Notes: generated by a model from the sequence alone, not told the origin. A DNA stretch of 33,749 nt from Patescibacteria group bacterium AH-259-L07 (GCA_027718005.1 JALLOP010000004.1:1-33749); one strand, 5' to 3'. Positions 16,508 through 25,388 are shown, counted from the stretch's first letter. Made by a program: numbers and translations.

Positions 16508-17983
16508 TTATCGTAATCTTTTTCTTAATTCGTTAACTAGTTTTTTCTGATCAATAACTTCTTGATTGCCGGTATTCATATCTCTGATAATGATGGTGCT
16601 GTTACGCGTCTCCTCTTGCCCTAAAATGAGCGCCAGCTTAACATGTAATTTATTTGCTTTTTCTAACTGTTGCCGCAAACTATCTTTGGCAAAATTTTCT
16701 GCTATTTTAAATTTTTCTTTTTGAAGCTCATTAAAAATCTTTAACGCACGGCGTGATGCTTTTTCTCCTACGTGCGTGAAAAAAATCTGCGGCGAGCGCG
16801 GCCTCGTAATCTTTACCTCTTGCTTCTTAATCTCATCAATAATCCTTTCCATACCATATGAAAGTCCTGTGGCAGGCGTAGAAAGCCCGCCTAAGCTCTC
16901 CACAACATTATCATATCTCCCTCCACCACCTAATGCTACTTGGGCGCCAAGCCTCTCTAGAATTAAAGATCTCTGACGTTGTTTTTTTGACTTTTTCTGT
17001 ATTTCGCGGTCTGGCCAAAATTCAAATACGGTTCGCGTATAATAATCAAGCCCGCGCACCAAATATGGATTAAACTCATATACAACATTTATTTCATCAA
17101 GATACTCCAGGGTCTTAACAAAATGACGCTGGCAATCTTCACACAAATAATCAACAAGCTGAGGAGCTTGCCGAGTAAATTTCTGGCATGTTTCTTTTTG
17201 ACAATCAAAAATGCGCAAAGGATTTTTGCTCAACCGTTTTTTACAATCCTCACAAAGCCACCTTTTTTTAAATTTAAAATATTGAACTAAACGTGATCGA
17301 TACGATTTTCTGCACTCCTCACATCCCAAACTATTAATCTGAATACTCGCTTTAATATCTAAACTATTAAATAGTGTCTGAGAAAATAAAATGAGCTGCG
17401 CATCAATCAAGGGTTTTTCTGAACCAATAACTTCAATGCCAAATTGATGAAATTGTCTTGACCTCCCTGCCTGAGGCCGCTCATAGCGAAACAAAGGACC
17501 AAAATAATATAATTTTACTGGCTGGGGCAAATTAAACATGCCAGTCTCAATATATGCGCGCACCACTGAAGGGGTAAATTCAGGGCGAAGCACCACTTTA
17601 TTGCCACTGCGATCCCGAAACGTGTACATTTGTTTTTCAACCACGTCAGATGTTATGCCGGCTGATTTTTCAAAAAGAAAAAGTCTCTCAAGCACGGGGA
17701 CGATGATTTGATTAAAGCCGTATCGTTCGCTTAAATCAACCATTTTCTTAAGTGTATACTGCCAATACATAATATCTTCGCCGTAAATATCATTCATGCC
17801 GCGCAAAATCTGCGCCTCCTCCTTTATTTTAAATCCGTCCTCTTGTTTTTTTTGTTGCTGAGAGGTTTTTTTCCTTTTCACTCCCCATGCCGTTCTCTTT
17901 TTTGTCCCTATTTTGCGCGGCCTCCCTACCTTTTTCTTCTTAGGAAAAACGGCTTTTTTCTTTTTTTTAGTTTTTTTAGGCAT
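16508..17983 (-). CDS. hisS: Histidyl-tRNA synthetase with basic N-terminal extension
   Basis: This class II aminoacyl-tRNA synthetase charges tRNA-His. Motif 2 (FRYERPQAGRSRQFHQFG), the histidine-A signature GLDYYTRTVFEFW, motif 3 (GLSYGMERI) and the C-terminal anticodon-binding domain are all visible. A cysteine-rich insertion with CEEC, CEDC and a further CEDC pair is the bacterial HisRS insertion domain. The first 50 residues, before the usual start of the enzyme (ILRGMNDI), are unusual: very Lys-rich and holding KVGRPRKIG, which resembles an AT-hook DNA-binding motif. The ATG at 17983 is followed directly by this extension. Total length is 491 aa against about 420-430 for most homologues. 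Confidence 0.97.
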   Translation of the reverse strand: MPKKTKKKKKAVFPKKKKVGRPRKIGTKKRTAWGVKRKKTSQQQKKQEDGFKIKEEAQILRGMNDIYGEDIMYWQYTLKKMVDLSERYGFNQIIVPVLERLFLFEKSAGITSDVVEKQMYTFRDRSGNKVVLRPEFTPSVVRAYIETGMFNLPQPVKLYYFGPLFRYERPQAGRSRQFHQFGIEVIGSEKPLIDAQLILFSQTLFNSLDIKASIQINSLGCEECRKSYRSRLVQYFKFKKRWLCEDCKKRLSKNPLRIFDCQKETCQKFTRQAPQLVDYLCEDCQRHFVKTLEYLDEINVVYEFNPYLVRGLDYYTRTVFEFWPDREIQKKSKKQRQRSLILERLGAQVALGGGGRYDNVVESLGGLSTPATGLSYGMERIIDEIKKQEVKITRPRSPQIFFTHVGEKASRRALKIFNELQKEKFKIAENFAKDSLRQQLEKANKLHVKLALILGQEETRNSTIIIRDMNTGNQEVIDQKKLVNELRKRLR

Positions 17984-18193
17984 AATAATGCTTCGCTTAA
18001 AACTCTAAACTCTAATTTCTAAATCCTAAACAAATTCAAAATTCTAAACTCAAATGACCAAAACAAGGCTTCTGAATAACTGGTTTTGCCAGCTTTAGCT
18101 GGTCGAACGTGATTCGACCATTTTGAACATTTGGATTTTGGTATTGTTTAGAGTTTCGGATTTAGGACTTAGAATTTCCGCACGAAGTGCGGC
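17984..18193. repeat. Word-repeat palindrome (CTAAATTCTAAAC type) and hairpin
   Basis: The left arm, built of words like CTAAATCCTAAACAAATTC and CAAATGACCAAAAC, is the imperfect inverse of the right arm (CATTTGGATTTTGGTATTG, GGATTTAGGACTTAG) around a GC-richer centre containing CCAGCTTTAGCTGG. A perfect hairpin, CCGCAC-GAA-GTGCGG (18178-18192), abuts the lepB stop codon. No gene. Confidence 0.7.
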
Positions 18194-18781
18194 TTAATAC
18201 GCAAATATTGGCATTTTAATAATTCCAATGGAATCCACTGGCCATCCGCGAAACCATGTTTTCCCTATAATATATTCCCTGTTTACTGAACCAAATGAAC
18301 GTGAATCTAAACTTGCATTTCTGTTGTCTCCTAAAACATAATAGCTATCCTTTGCTAATCTGACATCAATGCTCCCTGGTGTGGCAATCCCGGCTGATAA
18401 ATATTCTTCTTCATCAAGCACAATTCCTTGCGGTAAGAGTTTGTTATAAATATAAATGCTGCCTTTTGAAATTCTAATTCTCTCTTCCGGGAGTGCAATA
18501 ACGCGTTTAATTAAATAGTCTTTCTGATCTCTTGGCGAGCGAAATACCACCACATCCCCTCGCTGTGGTTCGTTATAATAATAGCTTATTTTGCCAATAA
18601 TTAAATACTCTTTATCATAAAAATTTGGCTCCATCGAAGGGCCAACCACATAAAACGGCTGAAACACAAATCGGTGAATTGGCCATACAATAATAAAGGC
18701 GATGATAACGAGTTTAACAAGATCAAGAATAAATAATACAACAGGCGGAATCTTATGTCTTATGATTTTTTTTATCCTCAT
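18194..18781 (-). CDS. lepB: Signal peptidase I
   Basis: This membrane-bound serine protease removes Sec and Tat signal peptides on the outer face of the membrane. A single N-terminal transmembrane helix (about 15-38) precedes box B (VVGPSMEPNFYD, with the nucleophile serine), box D (DYLIKRVIALPEERI, with the lysine general base) and box E (YYVLGDNRNASLDSRSFG). The protein has 195 aa, normal for a single-span enzyme. It overlaps the end of the DUF2304 gene by 29 bases, so the two are translationally coupled. It is the likely processing enzyme for the secreted proteins in this window. Confidence 0.97.
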   Translation of the reverse strand: MRIKKIIRHKIPPVVLFILDLVKLVIIAFIIVWPIHRFVFQPFYVVGPSMEPNFYDKEYLIIGKISYYYNEPQRGDVVVFRSPRDQKDYLIKRVIALPEERIRISKGSIYIYNKLLPQGIVLDEEEYLSAGIATPGSIDVRLAKDSYYVLGDNRNASLDSRSFGSVNREYIIGKTWFRGWPVDSIGIIKMPIFAY

Positions 18782-19094
18782 CTAAGCTTATTTTTCTTAC
18801 AATGCCGGTAATCTGCTGTTCAATAATGCGTAGACGTACCGTGATATAGAAAATAAAATAAAATATTAAAATTAATGAAATATATATAACCACATCAGCA
18901 CCGCGCCCCACGCCTAGTGCCCGTGCGATATAGCTTGACGCCTCAGGATATAAAATAATGCCTGTAGCGGCAATCCAAAAAACAAGCCAAATTAAAAAAT
19001 TTAAAACACTGACTTGCCTGCTTTTTAATCTAACTGCCAAGCGGCTAACAACAAATAAGATCAAAATTATTAATAATATTTGAATTAAAATCAT
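18753..19094 (-). CDS. DUF2304 family membrane protein
   Basis: This 113-aa protein has three hydrophobic segments (about 2-20, 33-52 and 68-90) and a short charged C-terminal tail. Between helices 2 and 3 is GVGRGADVVIYISL, the hallmark of DUF2304, a family regularly encoded next to GT2 glycosyltransferases, probably as a membrane partner in lipid-linked sugar transfer. Here it begins directly at the GT2 stop codon (adjacent bases 19094/19095) and overlaps lepB, so GT2, DUF2304 and lepB appear co-transcribed. Confidence 0.9.
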   Translation of the reverse strand: MILIQILLIILILFVVSRLAVRLKSRQVSVLNFLIWLVFWIAATGIILYPEASSYIARALGVGRGADVVIYISLILIFYFIFYITVRLRIIEQQITGIVRKISLDEDKKNHKT

Positions 19095-19757
19095 CTATAC
19101 AAACTTAGAAAGAATTAAGTCTTTGACTATTCTCAATCCTCCTGCCACCCCCTGACCAAATTCGTTGTAAACAACAGTTACTGGAATTTCTTTGTATCTT
19201 AATTTAAATTTATTAATAGCATGAACAATTTCTGTATTGTGAGCCATACGGTCTTGTTTAATCTGAAATTTTTCTGCAACATCTCTGGTAAAAGCTCTCC
19301 AGCCGCTATGGGCATCTGTCAACCACAGACCGGTGAAGAACCAATTAACAAGCCGCGCTGGCTTTAGAATAAAATATTCCTTGAAAAACGGGATGTTTGA
19401 CTTTTTGCTAAGAAATCGCGATCCTAATGTAATATCTGCTTTTCCTTTTGTAATCAGCCCAATCATTGCCTCGATCTCAGACGCCAACATCTGTCCATCA
19501 GCATCAAAATGAACAATAATATCTACTCCGAGCCGTAGGGCCGCCTCATTGCCGGTCTGCAAGGCAGCACCCATGCCCCTGTTTATCATATGTTGTACAA
19601 GCTTGACGCGCGGAAAAGTTCTTACAATATCTGCTGTTGTATCTGTTGATCCGTCATCAACTACAAGTATGTGATATGGATACTGGCTTAATTCAGTTAA
19701 TACCGCGCCAATATTATTTTCCTCATTATATGCAGGAATGATAATAATTATTTTCAT
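19095..19757 (-). CDS. Family 2 glycosyltransferase (polyprenyl-phosphate sugar transferase-like)
   Basis: This 220-aa GT-A fold enzyme transfers a sugar from a nucleotide donor, most likely to polyprenyl phosphate (dolichol-phosphate mannosyltransferase type). The N-terminal strand and nucleotide site (IIIIIPAYNEENNIGAVL), the first Asp motif (VVDDGSTDTT) and the DXD-like metal site (HFDADGQ) are clear. The C-terminal part contains DAHSGWRAFTRDVAE. The track start at 19829 adds 24 residues of unrelated sequence; the ATG at 19757 is the true start. A partial copy of this start lies at 24275-24328, after the epimerase gene, suggesting the two genes were once neighbours. Confidence 0.93.
   Translation of the reverse strand: MKIIIIIPAYNEENNIGAVLTELSQYPYHILVVDDGSTDTTADIVRTFPRVKLVQHMINRGMGAALQTGNEAALRLGVDIIVHFDADGQMLASEIEAMIGLITKGKADITLGSRFLSKKSNIPFFKEYFILKPARLVNWFFTGLWLTDAHSGWRAFTRDVAEKFQIKQDRMAHNTEIVHAINKFKLRYKEIPVTVVYNEFGQGVAGGLRIVKDLILSKFV
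19726..19754. repeat. 29-bp direct repeat, copy A (GT2 start)
   Basis: The segment TTATATGCAGGAATGATAAT and the following AATTATTTT matches 24288-24316 at 28 of 29 bases. It codes for the first strand of the GT2 enzyme. The two copies bound the block that carries the LamG/protease gene. Confidence 0.85.
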
Positions 19758-19837
19758 GTGATTATGTTTACAGGAACAGGGGCAGAGTGTCAACTTTCTC
19801 TTGCCTTCCTGTTTCCGCGAGAGAAGCAAGCAGCTTT

Positions 19838-20705
19838 TTAAGAAAAGCGAAAATATTGATTAAGAAAAAAGATTTTGCCTTTCCCTTTGCCTTTTTCTTG
19901 TTCCAGGGTGACTGTGATCGTTTGTATTGATTCATCACCGAGATCAGCTCTGATTTGGTATTGGCCTGGGGATAAATCTTTGGTTGAAAGATTAAAGACA
20001 TATTGATTTTTATCTAGGTCATATCGAGCAATATTATCAAGATTAGCCTTGCCTGAAGAAACGGCTGGTTGTTCTGGTTGAGGGACTCCATTGATAATTT
20101 CCGCGATATAGATCAATGGTTGAATGCCCGAGATAAAATTCTCCTGCGCGTCTTTAAGCTGAAACTTAACGGGCAAATCTCTGCCTAAATTATATGTCTT
20201 GTCTTTCTGGAATGGTGGTAAAAATCCAGAAAAGTCATAAAAGACTTTAAATTCTTTGGTTTCTGTAGTGGTATGACCTGCAAAATCAGTGGCAGCCAGG
20301 GTAAATACATTTGTGCCTCGTTGATCAAGAATTATTTGTTGACCACTGGTAATTGGTTGATTATTGAAAGTAGCTGAGATACCTTCAATACCTGAAACTG
20401 CATCAAAGGCAGAGAATTCAATTACTAATGGTTGTTTATAGATATAACTCTCTGCAAATACAGGTGCCGTTATTTCTGGTGCTGTTTTATCAATTTTAAT
20501 CTCTTTTGATTTGGCTTCCTCAATATTACCTGCGTTATCAATTGAACGATAAAATAACGTATGAATTCCTTCATCAGTGATCGTAAATGGTTGCGTAAAG
20601 GTCTGCCATATCTCTTGATCAAAACTATATTCTGTTTTTTCAACACCCGTACCACCCTCATTATCAACTGCGGTGAGACTGATTGTAACATCTGAAGTAA
20701 ACCAG
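19838..20705 (-). pseudogene. C-terminal part of LamG/protease protein, out of frame (290 codons)
   Basis: One frame stays open from 20705 to the stop at 19838 with no plausible start. It encodes an OmpL47/Ig-like module (SDVTISLTAVDNEGGTG, then YRSIDNAGNIEE), a second beta-rich module and a final PxKF-like domain (LPVKFQLKDAQENFISG). Removing one A from the AAAA run near 20707-20711 joins it to the preceding 1178-aa ORF, which ends at that point in PPTTTISLSDTIRTK. The shorter 112-aa ORF in the track (19838-20176) is only the end of this frame. Confidence 0.8.
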
Positions 20706-23700
20706 TTATTTTGTCCTTATAGTATCTGATAAAGAAATAGTGGTTGTTGGCGGAATAGCATCAACGATACCTGGCGAGATAGAAATATCTACTGTCCCTT
20801 GAGTTTGGTGAACTATAACCTCGCCGGGGTTGATGATTTGATTGGAAATGACGGCAGAATCAAAACTATTGGATGTCGTGTCAAAGAAGCGAGCGAAGAT
20901 GTCATAACTATCTGATGTATCGGGGAGTTGAGCAGCAATATCAGGATTTTCCTGGAAGAATTGCTGCGTATCTTTAGCAAAAACGAGGAATTTCACCTGG
21001 GTGCCTTCGGGTACAAAAATCCACTCTTCACCGCCCCAAAGATCACCCGATGCGATGGCACTTGGAATTTGGATTTCGTACTCTCCTATCTCGTAATTCA
21101 TCCCTACGTGAAGACCACTTGGACTGAATGCATGAAGGTCGAGGTCTGGAGCAATGTTTCCATCATCTAACGCGGCGGCATAAATACGAGGATGCGGTAC
21201 CTCTCGTGCCACCGTACTCGCATTAAGAGAGAGGGGGAAGAAAAGAAAGAAAATCAAGGCGAGAAGCACCAATACAATAACAAGGGCAACGACACCCAAC
21301 ACCTTTCTCTTCCGCGTACCCAACCGACTAATAACCACGCCGAACACGATCACAGTTAGCAGCGCAGCTACTCCGAAGCTTTTATAAAGTAGGGTTCGCA
21401 GCCCATATATCCAGTACTCCGGGTCACCCCTAACCCAATTCGGCCCGAATTCACCGCTATCGCTCTGTGCGTACACGGCATTGAGCCTCTCCGGCCCTCC
21501 GAAACTCCACAATCGTCCAAGCAGGTCCAGTCCCGGCCGCATCAGTGCACCCACATAGTTTGTGAGCGATTCATCGGTGACATCGACATCGACCTCGAAA
21601 CGATCAGGGAGATCCCGCGTACTGGTGACATCAACGATCAGGTCGTCAACAGGATTGCGGTATGGCAAGAGTCCGGCGGTGCCGAGTTCGGCCACAACAT
21701 CAACGAACGTGATGGTGGTCGGCTGACCATCGACAGTAACCTGCCGCGGTTCGACTCGATACACGACAGCTCCACTCTGCGGAGCATTGGTATCCCAGTC
21801 CGAGTACAGCGGATCCGTCGATCTTGCCTCGAGGAGGAAGTACACACCGCTTCCGGCGTCGAAACGCTTCACCAGGTCTCCCTCATTCATCGTGGACAGC
21901 GACTCGAGTGTGTGTGGCCCAAAAACAATGGGGTCTTCACCAAGCCAACCGAGTTTAATCTGGCTGTAGGACGAAAGATGCGCAGGGTCAGCACGAAAAA
22001 GCTTAGACAGATCCGTTCCCCCCATCAACCCCCAGTTGCCGATCGACCCGCCATCTTCACATCCCCCTACTGTCGTGTAGAGATCACATAAATGTGCTTT
22101 GAACTGTACGTCTCCGATGTGATGACCCATCTCATGGGCCCACTCGAGAACCTTATCGTTCTCTGACACCGTGATCCAGCGCGGAATTGGTGCAGGATCA
22201 AACTTGAAGGCAAAATCCCTTAGTCGGAGTGGGTCGAACGGAAACACGAGTGCGCTTTCTCGCTCGCCAGGGAATACCACAACCGCAAAATCAGGAAGAG
22301 GGGTAATGTCCTGTATCGCAGCGACAAGCGCGTCGTAACCGAACTGTATCGTGCGATCGCGCTGATCCTCAAAATCGGTCACGGAATCACCATTGAAGTC
22401 AAGATCGATCCGTGGGTCGTGATTTTCGGAATAGAAGGCCCAGTCATTAGGGAGCTGGTAGAGCTGCCCACCGTTATCGAAGACTTGGAATTGTAAGTCC
22501 ACCAGCCCATCAATACAGACATCACTCTCGTCACGCGCACCAAAAGACACTTCACACCAATAGTCCTTTACGTCCGGAAACACGTTAGATGTGAAGTGAG
22601 CCGCATCATGACTTGGGTCGAAGTTTCTACCGCCGCTCGGCTCAGCTAAAATCACTGCCACATCAATCGTGGTAACTGGAGGAATAAACTCGCCAGTATA
22701 TGGTTCATCACTCGTAAAAATAAAGTTAATTTGCTCGTCCTCCAACGCTTCACTGCGAATAAACAAATCATCAAACCCGTATGCTCGGTTCGCCTGGGCA
22801 GACCCAAAATTAACCCCGTACCAAGACGTTTGTGGGATAATGGAGGCATGGGGCGCCGTTGTCTTTAAGATCCCGTCAACAAACAATGAAACACTGGTGC
22901 CGTCATACCGACACGCGGCATGATGCCACTGGTTGTCAAGGGTCCAGGGTGTGGTCACTGCTACCTTGTGGTCAGTGAAAATGTCACAGCCAACACGGAC
23001 ATCGCCAGGACTTTTTTGGATCAAATACAAGCCCGATCGCTGGGCAAGAAGAGACGCCTTTACACACAGGCTTTCACTTAAGTTCTGGCACAGACTTAAT
23101 ACATACTGGGGACGATTATTGTCTCGAAGACTCCAATTCGTCGGGGTGTTTACCCACAAACCAAACGTGGTCTGGGAAAGTGATGACAAGGGCTTGGTTG
23201 ACTGATTGCGCAGTGCTACTTGGGCACCGCCGCCACGTATTATCGTACCGCCGTTGTGAAATTTGCCCACGTCCCAGGTGAAAAAAGAGGGAAATTGGCC
23301 GGTCAGTTCTAAATGGCGCCCATTCGTGGTGGCATCATTGAAATTACCATCTAAGTGGTAAATGGCTTCGTCGATCTTCGCGGGTGGCGGTATATCAGGA
23401 AGAGGCGGACCATAGGGTTTTCCTGAGGTAGCGATGGTCGTAATTGCCGCATCACTCAACGCTTCACTGCGAATAAACAAATCATCAAACCCGTATGCTC
23501 GGTTCGCCTGGGCAGACCCAAAATTAACCCCGTACCAAGACGTTTGTGGGATAATGGAGGCATGGGGCGCCGTTGTCTTTAAGATCCCGTCAACAAACAA
23601 TGAAACACTGGTGCCGTCATACCGACACGCGGCATGATGCCACTGGTTGTCAAGGGTCCAGGGTGTGGTCACTGCTACCTTGTGGTCAGTGAAAATGTCA

Positions 23701-24242
23701 CAGCCAACACGGACATCGCCAGGACTTTTTTGGATCAAATACAAGCCCGATCGCTGGGCAAGAAGAGACGCCTTTACACACAGGCTTTCACTTAAGTTCT
23801 GGCACAGACTTAATACATACTGGGGACGATTATTGTCTCGAAGACTCCAATTCGTCGGGGTGTTTACCCACAAACCAAACGTGGTCTGGGAAAGTGATGA
23901 CAAGGGCTTGGTTGACTGATTGCGCAGTGCTACTTGGGCACCGCCGCCACGTATTATCGTACCGCCGTTGTGAAATTTGCCCACGTCCCAGGTGAAAAAA
24001 GAGGGAAATTGGCCGGTCAGTTCTAAATGGCGCCCATTCGTGGTGGCATCATTGAAATTACCATCTAAGTGGTAAATGGCTTCATCAATTTGGGCAAAGA
24101 GTTGCTGCTGCTGTTGTTGGAAAAGTGGATAAAATAAAAAGAAGAGAAAAAAACAAAAGAAAAAAATTAGCCTTATCCTAAACCATGGATTTAAAAACTT
24201 AATTTGTTTATATTCTCTATTAAAAAATTTCTTTCTTATCAT
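20706..24242 (-). CDS. Surface protein with two LamG domains and an M6-like metalloprotease
   Basis: The protein has 1178 aa before the frameshift. It has a signal sequence (about 20-45) ending in a poly-Gln run (QQQQQQ), then two LamG/concanavalin-type domains (about 55-265 and 293-503) that are identical in sequence. A peptidase region (about 540-860) carries the zinc motif HEMGHH near residue 700, then NWGLMGGTD and YSQIKLGWL, the pattern of M6 (immune inhibitor A-like) proteases. Two transmembrane helices follow (about 945-1010). DNA composition is clearly GC-richer than the neighbours, mainly over the protease and LamG parts, so the gene is probably acquired. It sits between GT2 and the epimerase and interrupts their operon. 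Confidence 0.88.
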   Translation of the reverse strand: MIRKKFFNREYKQIKFLNPWFRIRLIFFFCFFLFFLFYPLFQQQQQQLFAQIDEAIYHLDGNFNDATTNGRHLELTGQFPSFFTWDVGKFHNGGTIIRGGGAQVALRNQSTKPLSSLSQTTFGLWVNTPTNWSLRDNNRPQYVLSLCQNLSESLCVKASLLAQRSGLYLIQKSPGDVRVGCDIFTDHKVAVTTPWTLDNQWHHAACRYDGTSVSLFVDGILKTTAPHASIIPQTSWYGVNFGSAQANRAYGFDDLFIRSEALSDAAITTIATSGKPYGPPLPDIPPPAKIDEAIYHLDGNFNDATTNGRHLELTGQFPSFFTWDVGKFHNGGTIIRGGGAQVALRNQSTKPLSSLSQTTFGLWVNTPTNWSLRDNNRPQYVLSLCQNLSESLCVKASLLAQRSGLYLIQKSPGDVRVGCDIFTDHKVAVTTPWTLDNQWHHAACRYDGTSVSLFVDGILKTTAPHASIIPQTSWYGVNFGSAQANRAYGFDDLFIRSEALEDEQINFIFTSDEPYTGEFIPPVTTIDVAVILAEPSGGRNFDPSHDAAHFTSNVFPDVKDYWCEVSFGARDESDVCIDGLVDLQFQVFDNGGQLYQLPNDWAFYSENHDPRIDLDFNGDSVTDFEDQRDRTIQFGYDALVAAIQDITPLPDFAVVVFPGERESALVFPFDPLRLRDFAFKFDPAPIPRWITVSENDKVLEWAHEMGHHIGDVQFKAHLCDLYTTVGGCEDGGSIGNWGLMGGTDLSKLFRADPAHLSSYSQIKLGWLGEDPIVFGPHTLESLSTMNEGDLVKRFDAGSGVYFLLEARSTDPLYSDWDTNAPQSGAVVYRVEPRQVTVDGQPTTITFVDVVAELGTAGLLPYRNPVDDLIVDVTSTRDLPDRFEVDVDVTDESLTNYVGALMRPGLDLLGRLWSFGGPERLNAVYAQSDSGEFGPNWVRGDPEYWIYGLRTLLYKSFGVAALLTVIVFGVVISRLGTRKRKVLGVVALVIVLVLLALIFFLFFPLSLNASTVAREVPHPRIYAAALDDGNIAPDLDLHAFSPSGLHVGMNYEIGEYEIQIPSAIASGDLWGGEEWIFVPEGTQVKFLVFAKDTQQFFQENPDIAAQLPDTSDSYDIFARFFDTTSNSFDSAVISNQIINPGEVIVHQTQGTVDISISPGIVDAIPPTTTISLSDTIRTK
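22743..23369. repeat. 627-bp exact duplication, copy 2 of LamG unit
   Basis: By eye the segment is identical base for base to 23457-24083 (offset 714). It covers essentially one whole LamG domain; an 87-base linker separates the copies. Flanking bases differ immediately at both ends. Confidence 0.9.
23457..24083. repeat. 627-bp exact duplication, copy 1 of LamG unit
   Basis: This is the copy nearer the N terminus of the protein. No base difference from 22743-23369 was seen, including third codon positions, so the duplication is very recent or is being kept identical by conversion. Confidence 0.9.
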
Positions 24243-24274
24243 AAAACTTAAATTTTATTCGAGTAAAACGAATA

Positions 24275-24328
24275 TCAAGCTGAATTCTTATATGCAGGAA
24301 TGACAATAATTATTTTATTCTTGGTCAT
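24275..24328 (-). pseudogene. Truncated GT2 start (17 codons)
   Basis: An ATG inside the last codons of the epimerase gene opens MTKNKIIIVIPAYKNSA and then stops. IIIVIPAY is the first strand of a GT2 enzyme, and the DNA matches the start of the intact GT2 gene at 28 of 29 bases. The ATG overlaps the epimerase by 14 bases, the usual arrangement of a coupled operon gene. This looks like the leftover 5' end of a GT2 gene cut by insertion of the LamG/protease block. Confidence 0.7.
24288..24316. repeat. 29-bp direct repeat, copy B
   Basis: Partner of 19726-19754, differing at one position (GACAAT instead of GATAAT). It lies at the epimerase stop codon. Confidence 0.85.
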
Positions 24329-25388
24329 ATTTTCCTACCATTGGTCTTAGCAGCATGCGATGTGCTTTTGTATACTCTATCATTTTCTTTAGTCCCTCAT
24401 GAAGGCTGGTAACCGGGAACCACTCTAATTTTTCTTTTGCAAGGCCTACATCGGGGATGCCTAATGGCCGCATAAACGAGAGCGGCGGCTTAAATATAAT
24501 TTCTGAGCTTGATCCGGTTAATTCAATGATCTTTTTTGCTAAATCAATAAGTTTATGCGCTTGCGGGCCGCCTATATTAATCGGCCCTGCCTCCCCTGAG
24601 GCCATCATACTCATAATGCCTTCAATAACATCATCTACATAACATAATGAAGTGGAAAAGCTTTCATCACCATAGATAACCAATGGCTTATTATTTAACG
24701 CCTGGAGTATAAAATCAGGGACCATTTGTCCGTCAAATAACGGCTGACGAGGTCCATAGGTTCTAAAAATACGAACAATTTTTGTATCTACCCCTTGTGC
24801 TTTTCGATACGTCGCCATTGCAGTTTCTGAAAATCGTTTTCCTTCATCATATACTGCCCGCGGACCTACTGAATTTAGCTGACCAGCATCACTTTCTTTA
24901 AAAGGAACTGTGTTGTTTCTTTTTTGCCCATATATTACTGAAGAAGACGCAAACACTATCTTTGCTTTATAAAACTTGGCAACCTCGAGCATATTAAGCG
25001 TTCCTAAAGAATTCGTATAAAGGGTTTGCACTTTCAGTTCATCAAATTTTTTTACTGACGTAGGGCATGCGAAATGATACATCTCTGAAATGCCATGGAT
25101 GTTAATTTTAAAACCCGCAAGCTCTGGAAATTGTTCAAAATCTATAGGTTCATTAATATCATGCTTGATAAAATGAAAATTTGGCTTTTGCAGCAAATGC
25201 TTGATATTATTCACATCACTGGTCCCGGTAAAATTATCAATACAAATCACATTCCCCTGTTCAACTAAACGATCGCATACATGCGATCCTAAAAATCCTG
25301 CACCTCCTGTCACTAAAACATTTTTAACCTTGCCTGAATAAAACTTTTGTTTTCTAGGAAGGATTGATAATACTTTACCTAATTGCAT
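24315..25388 (-). CDS. NAD-dependent epimerase, UDP-glucuronate decarboxylase-like
   Basis: This 357-aa extended short-chain dehydrogenase/reductase has the NAD-binding Rossmann motif TGGAGFLGSH (about residues 28-37), a serine-rich strand before the active site (FASSSVIYG) and the catalytic tyrosine/lysine pair in the form VYDEGKRF. The YDEGKR version is typical of UDP-glucuronate decarboxylases (UDP-xylose synthases), which make UDP-xylose from UDP-glucuronate; TYGPRQPLFDGQMVPDF fits that group. A different UDP-sugar 4-epimerase or dehydratase is possible. It starts at ATG 25388. It probably once led a coupled operon with GT2, DUF2304 and lepB for synthesis of a cell-surface glycan. Confidence 0.88.
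   Translation of the reverse strand: MQLGKVLSILPRKQKFYSGKVKNVLVTGGAGFLGSHVCDRLVEQGNVICIDNFTGTSDVNNIKHLLQKPNFHFIKHDINEPIDFEQFPELAGFKINIHGISEMYHFACPTSVKKFDELKVQTLYTNSLGTLNMLEVAKFYKAKIVFASSSVIYGQKRNNTVPFKESDAGQLNSVGPRAVYDEGKRFSETAMATYRKAQGVDTKIVRIFRTYGPRQPLFDGQMVPDFILQALNNKPLVIYGDESFSTSLCYVDDVIEGIMSMMASGEAGPINIGGPQAHKLIDLAKKIIELTGSSSEIIFKPPLSFMRPLGIPDVGLAKEKLEWFPVTSLHEGLKKMIEYTKAHRMLLRPMVGKYDQE

Noticed and set aside
20470-20691. 73-aa ORF on the minus strand
   Set aside because: It is the wrong frame over the C-terminal Ig-like domain, whose true frame is open throughout.
22933-23919. Two identical 90-aa ORFs on the plus strand (22933-23205, 23647-23919)
   Set aside because: Antisense shadows of the duplicated LamG domain; they are identical only because the DNA is duplicated.
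22743-24083. CRISPR-like or tandem array
   Set aside because: Only two long copies within a coding frame, so it is a domain duplication. No array of short repeats with spacers exists in the window.
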